A DNA stretch of 45,381 nt from an uncultured Collinsella sp. (lineage in GTDB: Bacteria > Actinomycetota > Coriobacteriia > Coriobacteriales > Coriobacteriaceae). The translations under genes were made by a program, and so were the position numbers. Every line of letters begins with the position of its first letter. The stretch's first letter is position 1. The notes beneath the pieces are model-generated. The model saw only the letters and a program-made list of their open reading frames with translations, was not told the DNA's origin and made no database searches. This document shows, piece by piece, positions 6,918 to 13,554 of this stretch. The DNA lies in the NCBI GenBank assembly GCA_934646965.1, contig CAKUEZ010000005.1, positions 1 through 45,381 on the forward strand, given 5' to 3'.

Positions 6918-8138
6918 ATGCATCTAGCCCGTCGTGCCTGGTGCCGAACATATCAGACGGTTTTTCGCATCGCATTGCCGGTGCTGCCCTATACCGAGCC
7001 GCACATTTTGGAGCATGCCGAGGATGTGCCCGCGGTGCTTCAAAAGCGCTCGATCAAGCACGTTCTCATCGTGACGGATTCCGGCATTGCTCGTCTGGGG
7101 CTTACGGCGCCGCTCGAGCGCGCGCTCGCGTCCAAGGGGATTGACGTTACGGTCTATGCCGAAACGCGTGCGAACCCCACGGTCTCGAATGTGGAGGAAG
7201 CGGCGGCGCTGTATCGCGAGAACGACTGCCGGGCCATTATCGGCTTTGGTGGCGGTTCGGCCATGGATTGTGCCAAGGGCGTGGGCGCGCGTATCGCACA
7301 GCCAAAGAAGCCCATCAACAAGATGCGCGGTCTGCTGCGCGTCCATCGTCTCCTGCCGTTGCTTATCGCCGTCCCCACCACAGCCGGCACGGGAAGCGAA
7401 GTCACGCTCGCGGCGGTTATCACCGATGACGAGACGCACTATAAGTACCCTATTAACGACTTTGTGCTCATTCCGCGCTTTGCGGTGCACGACCCCGAGT
7501 TTACGCGTGGGCTGCCGGCGTCCATTACGGGGCAGACGGGTATGGATGCTCTGACGCATGCCGTCGAGGCTTTTATCGGCCGTAGCACCACGCCCTACAC
7601 GCGCAAGATGGCGCGCCAGGCGGTTCAGCTCATCCACGACAATTTGCTCGAGGCCTATGAGCATGGCGACAACATGCGTGCGCGCCGCAATATGCTTTCG
7701 GCGGCGTATAAGGCGGGCGTCGCATTTACGCGCTCCTATGTCGGATACGTGCATGCCATCGCGCACAGCCTGGGCGGCCGATACGGCATTCCGCACGGTT
7801 TGGCCAACGCCATCATCCTGCCGCACATGCTTCGCGCTTATGGCGAAACTGCAGCTCCCAAGCTTGCCGATCTTGCTCGCATGGCGGGTATTGCGCCGGC
7901 TGCTGCGCAGGACAGTCTTGCGGCCGAGGCTTTTATCGATTGGGTCGATCGCATGAACGAGGCCTTGGGAATCCCTAAATATGTCTCGGGCATTCGCCGC
8001 TCCGATATTCCGCAAATGGCGGCCCATGCCGATGCCGAGGCCAATCCGCTGTACCCCGTTCCGCTTTTGATGGACCGTTTGGAGCTCGAGCATATGTACG
8101 AGGTCGTCGCGGGTGGTATGTTTGAGGACGAGAACTAG
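6918..8138 (+). CDS. Iron-containing (group III) alcohol dehydrogenase
   Basis: A 406-residue NAD(P)-dependent alcohol dehydrogenase/aldehyde reductase. The nucleotide-binding GFGGGSAMDCAKGVGA (around 109-124) and TTAGTGSEVT are clear. Metal ligands are expected at Asp210 and His214 (GMDALTHAVEAF), His279 (VHAIAHSLGG) and His293 (IPHGLANA). I chose ATG 6918 with SD GAAGGAG over an earlier in-frame ATG at 6861. The next gene starts 8 nt after its stop, and codes for an aldehyde dehydrogenase, so the pair probably interconverts an alcohol, its aldehyde and the acid. The physiological substrate cannot be told from sequence. Confidence 0.92.
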   Translation: MHLARRAWCRTYQTVFRIALPVLPYTEPHILEHAEDVPAVLQKRSIKHVLIVTDSGIARLGLTAPLERALASKGIDVTVYAETRANPTVSNVEEAAALYRENDCRAIIGFGGGSAMDCAKGVGARIAQPKKPINKMRGLLRVHRLLPLLIAVPTTAGTGSEVTLAAVITDDETHYKYPINDFVLIPRFAVHDPEFTRGLPASITGQTGMDALTHAVEAFIGRSTTPYTRKMARQAVQLIHDNLLEAYEHGDNMRARRNMLSAAYKAGVAFTRSYVGYVHAIAHSLGGRYGIPHGLANAIILPHMLRAYGETAAPKLADLARMAGIAPAAAQDSLAAEAFIDWVDRMNEALGIPKYVSGIRRSDIPQMAAHADAEANPLYPVPLLMDRLELEHMYEVVAGGMFEDEN

Positions 8139-8146
8139 GAGGGTCC

Positions 8147-9526
8147 ATGAACACCGAGGAGATCGCGCGCATCGTTAGCGATCAGCGCGCCTATTTTAAG
8201 ACGCATGCCACGTTTGATGTCGACGCTCGCCGCCGCGCGCTCGTACGCCTGCGCGATGCGGTTCGGGCACACGAGGACGATATCGCCCATGCGCTCAAGA
8301 CCGATTTGGGCAAGTCGCATGACGAGGCATATATGTGCGAGATCGGCACGTCGCTTTCCGAGATTCGCCATCAGATTGCGCATGTGGCCCGATGGAGCCG
8401 TGCACACCTGCGTCCATGTGACCTTGCCAATGCCATCAGCGTGTGCAAAACGCAGCCGGTTCCCTATGGTGTGACGCTGATCATGGCGCCCTGGAACTAT
8501 CCGTTTTTGCTGACGCTGGAACCGCTCGCCGGCGCTCTTGCCGCGGGCAATACCGTGGTCATCAAGCCGAGTGCCTATGCGCCGGCTTCGAGCGCGGTGC
8601 TCAAGCAGATTTGCGAAGAAGCGTTTGATCCGCGCCTGGTGACGGTCGTCGAGGGCGGCCGCGCCGAGAACGAGGCACTGCTCGATGAGCGCTGGGACAA
8701 AATCTTCTTTACCGGCAGCGTTCCGGTCGGCAAGCTTGTCATGGAGCGCGCGAGCAAAAACCTCACGCCCGTGACGCTTGAGCTGGGCGGCAAGAGCCCC
8801 TGTATCGTGGATGCCTCCGCAAACTTGAAGGTGGCAGCACGCCGTATCGCCTTTGGTAAGTGGCTCAACGTGGGCCAGACCTGTGTGGCGCCCGACTACC
8901 TGCTGGTCGACGTACGCGTACACGATGAGTTGCTGGAGCTCATCAAAGAGGAAGTCCGCCACATGTTTGGCGAGCACCCGCTCGACAACGAGGACTATGG
9001 CCATATCGTCAACGCCAAGCATTTTGCGCGTGTACGCGGGCTGATCGACCCCGATAAAGTTGTGCTGGGAGGTGCGGCACGCGAGGCATCGCTCAAGATT
9101 GAACCGACGATCTTGGACGGCGTGACGACCGAGGATGCCGTAATGCAGGAGGAGATCTTTGGTCCCATCTTGCCGGTGCTGACGTTTGAGAGCCTGGACG
9201 AGGCCGAGGCGTTTATTGTGGATCGTCCGACGCCGCTGGCCCTGTATATCTTTAGTCGGGATTGCGCGGTGCAGCAGCGCTTTGTGCGCTATGTGCCCTT
9301 TGGCGGCGGCTGCGTTAACGATACGATCATGCATCTGGCTACGAGCCATATGGGCTTTGGCGGCATGGGCGCGAGCGGCATGGGGCAATACCATGGCCGC
9401 GAGAGTTTCGATACGTTTAGCCACAAGAAGAGCATCGTGAACAAGGCGACCTGGCTGGATGTACCGTTCCGCTACGCCCCCTACGCAAGCTGGAAGCACA
9501 AATTCGTGCGCATGTTTGTGCATTAG
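8147..9526 (+). CDS. Aldehyde dehydrogenase (ALDH3-like)
   Basis: A 459-residue NAD(P)+ aldehyde dehydrogenase of the shorter, class 3-like type. It shows IMAPWNYPFLLTLEPLAGAL, VIKPSAYAP, the FTGSVPVGKLV cofactor turn, the general base Glu212 in LELGGKSPCIV, the nucleophile Cys246 in VGQTCVAPDY, and EEIFGPILPVL. It starts with ATG 8147 behind GGAGGG, 8 nt after the alcohol dehydrogenase stop, so the two are cotranscribed. The C-terminal stretch after HKKSIVN is basic/aromatic (APYASWKHKFVRMFV), which in ALDH3 relatives can lie against membranes; that is only a suggestion here. Confidence 0.92.
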   Translation: MNTEEIARIVSDQRAYFKTHATFDVDARRRALVRLRDAVRAHEDDIAHALKTDLGKSHDEAYMCEIGTSLSEIRHQIAHVARWSRAHLRPCDLANAISVCKTQPVPYGVTLIMAPWNYPFLLTLEPLAGALAAGNTVVIKPSAYAPASSAVLKQICEEAFDPRLVTVVEGGRAENEALLDERWDKIFFTGSVPVGKLVMERASKNLTPVTLELGGKSPCIVDASANLKVAARRIAFGKWLNVGQTCVAPDYLLVDVRVHDELLELIKEEVRHMFGEHPLDNEDYGHIVNAKHFARVRGLIDPDKVVLGGAAREASLKIEPTILDGVTTEDAVMQEEIFGPILPVLTFESLDEAEAFIVDRPTPLALYIFSRDCAVQQRFVRYVPFGGGCVNDTIMHLATSHMGFGGMGASGMGQYHGRESFDTFSHKKSIVNKATWLDVPFRYAPYASWKHKFVRMFVH

Positions 9527-9531
9527 AAAAG

Positions 9532-9571
9532 AGTGCGGATAATACGAACAAATGTTCCTATTGTCCGCGCT
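9532..9571 (+). terminator. Stem-loop after the ADH-ALDH operon
   Basis: GCGGATAAT (9535-9543) pairs with ATTGTCCGC (9560-9568) with one G-U, and the inner GAACA/TGTTC (9545-9549, 9552-9556) extends the stem. Only a short T-rich run follows, so termination efficiency is uncertain. Confidence 0.4.
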
Positions 9572-9630
9572 TTGCGTTAGACTACTGTTATGGGGACGGA
9601 TGGGCCAACTCCCTTTAGAAGGGAATTGGT

Positions 9631-9714
9631 ATGAGCGTAAGCGATGTTATTTCGTTATTGGCGTTGTTAATCGCGGCTATCGAACTCGGCCTGTTTATCG
9701 GCCGAACGAAATAG
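9631..9714 (+). CDS. 27-residue hydrophobic peptide, holin-like/type I toxin candidate
   Basis: A tiny ORF beginning MSVSDVISLL and ending FIGRTK, with a continuous hydrophobic helix between (about 17 residues) and a short basic tail. It has a good SD (GAAGGGAA, 7 nt before the ATG). This architecture, acidic start, one transmembrane helix and basic end, and the start of the form MSxxDxxSLL, resembles the short putative holin-like toxins of Firmicutes type I toxin-antitoxin loci. Downstream are hairpins at about 9713-9740, 9772-9796 and 9819-9842, where an antisense RNA and terminator would be expected. Toxicity and an antitoxin RNA are not demonstrated. Confidence 0.55.
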   Translation: MSVSDVISLLALLIAAIELGLFIGRTK

Positions 9715-9952
9715 CCGCCCCCGCGTAAGCGAAGACGGCCACTTCTCACGATGTAAACGTGTATCGGAGTTGGCAAGACCCGCTGCCACGGGTGCCATCC
9801 GTTCCCTATCTTATCTGCAAGTGCTCCGTCATGCAAGCACTTCGGCGAGTGGGCGAAAAGGTACTTCCGCGGGGTAAATATGTGTCCGCACGAGTTCGTA
9901 GACTTCTCGGTAAGGTTAAGCGCCGAGCGCCCGGCTACTAGAGGAGCTTGTC
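9715..9952. other. Structured gap after the small peptide gene
   Basis: Contains a GC-rich imperfect stem right after the stop (AGCCGCC ... GACGGC), a compact hairpin at 9772-9796 (ACCCG/CGGGT within GGC/GCC) and a 7-bp stem at 9819-9825 with 9836-9842. An open frame from an ATG at 9831 to 9941 would give a 36-residue, strongly basic peptide ending just before the SD of the next gene, but it has no SD. I judge the region non-coding and possibly regulatory RNA. Confidence 0.4.
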
Positions 9953-10135
9953 ATGTTTGACGATGATGACGATCTGTTTGATCTGACGGATGATCCGTTT
10001 GAGTGGGATATGCTGCTCGACGACGATGAGTTGGAGCAGGATCGTAAGAAGCGGCAGGACAAGAACGCCCAGGGTGACGCCCCGAAAAAGAAAGACAAAC
10101 GCCGCCGTGGACTGTTTGGCGGGCTCTTTGGGTAA
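9953..10135 (+). CDS. Small charged protein, unknown function
   Basis: A 60-residue protein preceded by a good SD (AGAGGAG). Its N-terminal half is very acidic (MFDDDDDLFDLTDDPFEWD), its middle is basic (RKKRQDK, PKKKDKRRR), and it ends in the hydrophobic repeat GLFGGLFG. No family is recognised. The split charge could allow self-association or binding to nucleic acid or ribosomes, but that is speculation. It precedes a metallophosphoesterase with its own likely promoter (TATACT at 10156-10161). Confidence 0.6.
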   Translation: MFDDDDDLFDLTDDPFEWDMLLDDDELEQDRKKRQDKNAQGDAPKKKDKRRRGLFGGLFG

Positions 10136-10201
10136 CCTCCGCGCCAAAGCGTCTGTATACTAGGCACGTGTTAGACGCGTTGCGAAATGAGGACACAGAC
10201 G

Positions 10202-10747
10202 ATGATGTGGTTTACCGCCGACTTGCACTTGGGCGATACGAATATCCTGCACGATATGGATCGGCCGTTCGCCTCGGTCGAGGAGATGAACCGCAAGGTT
10301 ATTGACGCCATTAACGAGTGCGTTGCCGCGGGCGACCGCCTCTATATACTGGGAGACTTTACGTATCGTCTGCCCATGGCGGAGGCCGTGCGCCTGCGTG
10401 AGCGTATTGCCTGTCAAAACGTGACGCTCATCCGTGGTAACCATGACGGCGATTGGGAAGATCCGGACGCACCGCAAATTTGGGATGACGTGCGCGATTA
10501 CCTGGAGATTGCCCCCGGCTATGCCAAGGGACATCGCCTGGTTCTGAGCCACTACCCCATGCTCAGCTGGAACGGCAAGGCGCGTGGCGCCGTCATGCTG
10601 CACGGCCACATCCACAGCAGGGGAGACCGTACCAATACGCGCAACCGCGACCGCGAACGTCCCATCTTCCGCTACGATGTCGGCCTCGACGCCAACGACT
10701 TCAAGCCCGTAAGCCGAGATCAGATCTTAAGCTTCTTTGGGCTGTAG
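10202..10747 (+). CDS. Metallophosphoesterase (calcineurin-like)
   Basis: A 181-residue two-metal phosphoesterase. The family motifs are in order: FTADLHLGD (Asp, His), YILGDFTYR, RGNHDGDW, LSHYPML and LHGHIHS. Small stand-alone members like this act on phosphodiesters or nucleotides, and the substrate is not predictable. I took the ATG at 10202, since GAGGAC lies at the right distance upstream; an ATG at 10187 would place the SD inside the gene. A strong hairpin terminator, which is also a repeat unit, follows at 10753-10793. Confidence 0.88.
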   Translation: MMWFTADLHLGDTNILHDMDRPFASVEEMNRKVIDAINECVAAGDRLYILGDFTYRLPMAEAVRLRERIACQNVTLIRGNHDGDWEDPDAPQIWDDVRDYLEIAPGYAKGHRLVLSHYPMLSWNGKARGAVMLHGHIHSRGDRTNTRNRDRERPIFRYDVGLDANDFKPVSRDQILSFFGL

Positions 10748-10752
10748 CCCTC

Positions 10753-10793
10753 AAACCACCACGATGGGGACAGGCACCTTTGTGGTGGTTTTT
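10753..10793 (+). repeat. GGGGACAGG-core hairpin, copy 1 (also terminator-like)
   Basis: AAACCACCAC (10753-10762) pairs with GTGGTGGTTT (10782-10791); the loop carries GGGGACAGGCACCTTT and a T-run follows. It could end the metallophosphoesterase transcript. A reverse-complement copy lies at 11585-11621, so the two units flank the ChbG-like gene as inverted repeats. Confidence 0.75.
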
Positions 10794-10812
10794 CCATAGA
10801 TTGGAGCTGTTG

Positions 10813-11577
10813 ATGAAGCAACTGTTGATTCGCGCCGATGATATTGGCTATTCGTACGCTGTTGACCTGGGGATTGCCCGTAGTGTTAACGAGGGCCTGG
10901 TGCGTTCGGTGGGCCTGATGCCCAATATGCTCGAGGCCGAGCGTGGTTGGTCGCTCGTGGCGGATGCCGGCATTGCGGTGGGCCAGCATACCAATGTGTG
11001 CCTGGGTAAGCCGTGTGCCGATCCGGCGCTCATCCCGAGTCTGCTCGACGACAACGGCGAGTTCCATAGCAGCCGTACCTTCCGCGAGCACTTTAAGCGT
11101 GGCGAGGAACTGATTGACTTTGACGAGGCCTGCATTGAGATTCGCGCACAGCATGACCGCTTTGTCGAGATTGTGGGGCGCGAGCCCGATTACTTTGAGG
11201 CCCATGCCGTTATGAGCAAAAACCTCAACCGCGCGATTTCGGTGGTGGCACAGGAGCTGGGCCTTAAGGAGCAAAAGGCGAGCTTTGATCCCACGGCCGT
11301 GGTGCGCTGCGGAGACACCGATCTGCGCATGGTGATGCATTCGATGGAGCCGGGCTACGAGCCCAAGGACTCGATTATGCAGACGGTTCGCGAGATGGAC
11401 GATGGCGAGACGGTCGTCTTCGTGTGCCATCCGGGTTATCTCGATCGCTTTATCCTTGAGAGCAGCTCGCTTACGACTAATCGTACCAAGGAGGTCGATG
11501 CGCTGATCGACCCCGAGCTGCGGGCGTGGCTCGAGGCTCAGGACGACCTGCGTCTGATCGACTACCGCGACCTGTAA
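10813..11577 (+). CDS. ChbG/HpnK-family (YdjC-like) carbohydrate deacetylase
   Basis: A 254-residue predicted metal-dependent deacetylase that removes N-acetyl groups from sugars such as acetylated chito- or other oligosaccharides. The start LLIRADDIGYS provides the conserved Asp-Asp pair, with metal-binding histidines expected in GQHTNV, FEAHAVMSKNL and VCHPGYLD. I chose ATG 10813 (SD GGAG), dropping an 11-codon extension that would begin inside the upstream hairpin. No sugar-utilisation genes are nearby, so the substrate is open. It is flanked by inverted copies of the GGGGACAGG-core hairpin, and a terminator follows at 11626-11658. Confidence 0.88.
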   Translation: MKQLLIRADDIGYSYAVDLGIARSVNEGLVRSVGLMPNMLEAERGWSLVADAGIAVGQHTNVCLGKPCADPALIPSLLDDNGEFHSSRTFREHFKRGEELIDFDEACIEIRAQHDRFVEIVGREPDYFEAHAVMSKNLNRAISVVAQELGLKEQKASFDPTAVVRCGDTDLRMVMHSMEPGYEPKDSIMQTVREMDDGETVVFVCHPGYLDRFILESSSLTTNRTKEVDALIDPELRAWLEAQDDLRLIDYRDL

Positions 11578-11584
11578 AGATCAA

Positions 11585-11621
11585 AACCACCATAAAGGTG
11601 CCTGTCCCCTTTGTGGTGGTT
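11585..11621 (-). repeat. GGGGACAGG-core hairpin, copy 2 (inverted)
   Basis: AACCACCA (11585-11592) pairs with TGGTGGTT (11614-11621), and the loop carries AAAGGTGCCTGTCCCC, the reverse complement of the copy 1 core. Read on the minus strand it is nearly the same unit as 10753-10791. Confidence 0.75.
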
Positions 11622-11625
11622 CTGG

Positions 11626-11658
11626 CGCCGTTGCCATTATGGCGGCGGCGTCTTTTTT
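11626..11658 (+). terminator. Rho-independent terminator after the ChbG-like gene
   Basis: CGCCGTTGCC (11626-11635) pairs with GGCGGCGGCG (11641-11650), with two G-U pairs, around the loop ATTAT, followed by TCTTTTTT. Confidence 0.75.
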
Positions 11659-11716
11659 GTCCGCGTGCCGCGGTAGAGTGTAAACGGTTGAAATGTGCGT
11701 CCATCGAGGAGCTGCT

Positions 11717-13474
11717 ATGAACGAGATCAAGTGCCCACATTGCGGCGAAGTATTTAAGGTCGATGCGTCCGGCTATGCGGATATCGTAAAGCAGGTGCGC
11801 GATGCGGAGTTCTCGCGTGACCTGGATGAGCGTGTAGCGGCGGCTCGACGCGAGGGTGAGCAGGCGCTTGAGCTTGAACGCTCGCGCTCGACGGCAGCTC
11901 TGCAGGAGGCGGAATCTCAACGCAACGCTCAGCTTGTCGAGCAGAAGAATGCTGCGGCTCAGGAGCTGGCGCAGGAAGTTGCCAAGCGCAACGCCGAGCT
12001 TGCCGAGCTGCGCGCCAAGCTCGAGGGTGCCGCTGCGGAGCGCGAGAGTGCAAGCCAACGTGCGGCGGTTGAAGCCCGTGCCGATGCGCAAAAGGAGAAC
12101 GCCGAGCTCCAGCGTGAGATTGACAACCTGCGTGCGCAGCTGGGGCGCAAGGATGACGAAGCCAGGCTTGCTGAGGCCGCAGTGCGCAATGCCGCTCAAA
12201 ACGATCTGTCCGCCCGCGACGCTCAGATTGCCGAGCTACAGGCGAAGCTTTCCGCTGCAGACAAGGCCCAGGAGATGGCGCTTGCCGCCGCTGCGGCCGA
12301 GTCCCAGCGTGAGCTTGATGCCGCTCGCAGCGAGGCCGAGCGCACGCTTGCCGACTACCAGGCGAAAGTGCAGGAGAAGTTCTCTGCCGCGAAGGCTCAG
12401 TCTGAGCAGGAGGCCGAGGGCCTGCGTGCTCAGCTGCGCGAGCAGGAGCTGACGGCAAAGATGAACTTGTCTGAGGCAGTTGCCGCGGCGGAGCGTGAGC
12501 GTGACGAGGCGCGTGCGAAACTGACGAGCGAGCTGGCAGTGCGCGATTCGCGCGAGGAGCAGGCCAAGGCGGCGCATGAGCTCGAGCTTGCGCAGGCCAA
12601 GCGTGCGAGCGACGAGTTGATTCGCTACAAGGACGAAGAGATTGAGCGCCTCAAGGACATGAAGGTCCGTCTGTCTACCAAGATGGTAGGCGAGTCGCTC
12701 GAGCAGCACTGCGAGACCGAGTTCAACCGTCTGCGCATGACGGCGTTTCCCAACGCGTACTTTGAGAAAGATAACGATGTGTCCGAGGGCACCAAGGGCG
12801 ACTTTATCTTCCGCGAGTGCGACGCGAGCGGCAACGAGATCATCTCGATTATGTTTGAGATGAAAAACGAGAACGACGAAACCGCGACCAAGCACAAGAA
12901 CGAGGACTTCTTTAAGAAGCTTGACCACGATCGTCGCCAGAAGGGCTGTGAGTATGCAGTGCTCTGCACGCTGCTCGAGCCTGAGAGCGAGCTCTATAAC
13001 GCCGGCATCGTGGACGTGAGCTATCGCTATGAGAAGATGTACGTGATTCGCCCGCAGTTCTTCATTCCCATGATCACACTGCTGCGCAACGCCGCCATGG
13101 GTTCGCTCCGTTATAAGCAGGAGCTGGCAGAGTACAAGCAGCAGAACATCGATGTCACGAACTTCGAAGCCAAGATGGAAAAGTTCAAGGATGGCTTCTC
13201 GCGTAACTACAACTTGGCGAGCAAGCAGTTCGAGTCGGCGATCAAGGAGATCGATGCTGCCATCAAGCAGCTCGAGAAGACCAAGGACGACCTGCGTCGC
13301 AGTACCGAGAATCTGCGTCTGGCCCACAACAAGGCTGATGAGCTTACAATCCGCAAGCTCACTTGGGGCAACAAGACCATGAAGGCGGCGTTTGACGAGG
13401 CGCGCGAGACGGCGGCGGACACGGGCGATGAGCCCGCCGAGGCCGATTCGTATGAGGTCGAGGATACCGAGTAG
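11717..13474 (+). CDS. DUF2130 protein with zinc ribbon and long coiled coil
   Basis: A 585-residue protein in three parts. Residues 1-20 carry a zinc-ribbon knuckle (IKCPHCGEVFKV). Roughly 35-320 is an Ala/Glu/Arg-rich coiled coil. The C-terminal half is the DUF2130 domain (VGESLEQHCETEFNRLR, GTKGDFIFRECD, IMFEMKNENDET, NEDFFKKLDHDRRQKGCEYAVLCTLLE), whose D...ExK spacing suggests a PD-(D/E)XK-like fold. The last 20 residues are acidic. DUF2130 proteins are widespread and lack a settled function; a DNA-associated role is inferred from the fold only. The ATG at 11717 has SD GAGGAG. It is a single-gene unit ended by the hairpin at 13497-13530. Confidence 0.88.
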   Translation: MNEIKCPHCGEVFKVDASGYADIVKQVRDAEFSRDLDERVAAARREGEQALELERSRSTAALQEAESQRNAQLVEQKNAAAQELAQEVAKRNAELAELRAKLEGAAAERESASQRAAVEARADAQKENAELQREIDNLRAQLGRKDDEARLAEAAVRNAAQNDLSARDAQIAELQAKLSAADKAQEMALAAAAAESQRELDAARSEAERTLADYQAKVQEKFSAAKAQSEQEAEGLRAQLREQELTAKMNLSEAVAAAERERDEARAKLTSELAVRDSREEQAKAAHELELAQAKRASDELIRYKDEEIERLKDMKVRLSTKMVGESLEQHCETEFNRLRMTAFPNAYFEKDNDVSEGTKGDFIFRECDASGNEIISIMFEMKNENDETATKHKNEDFFKKLDHDRRQKGCEYAVLCTLLEPESELYNAGIVDVSYRYEKMYVIRPQFFIPMITLLRNAAMGSLRYKQELAEYKQQNIDVTNFEAKMEKFKDGFSRNYNLASKQFESAIKEIDAAIKQLEKTKDDLRRSTENLRLAHNKADELTIRKLTWGNKTMKAAFDEARETAADTGDEPAEADSYEVEDTE

Positions 13475-13496
13475 GGGATAGCGTATAGTGCAAAAA

Positions 13497-13530
13497 GCGG
13501 GGCCGCTGGCGATGCTGCCAGCGGCCCCGC
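13497..13530. terminator. Bidirectional terminator between DUF2130 and helicase genes
   Basis: A perfect 14-bp stem (13497-13510 with 13517-13530) with loop GATGCT lies between two convergent genes. An A-run on the left gives a T-run for the minus strand; the plus side is only moderately T-rich. Confidence 0.8.
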
Positions 13531-13554
13531 TTCGTTTCGTTCCGCCACGCTGGG

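Noticed and set aside
9759..9941. 60-codon (or 36-codon from 9831) basic peptide frame
   Set aside because: No SD, no family, and the sequence folds into hairpins; kept only as a note in the gap entry.
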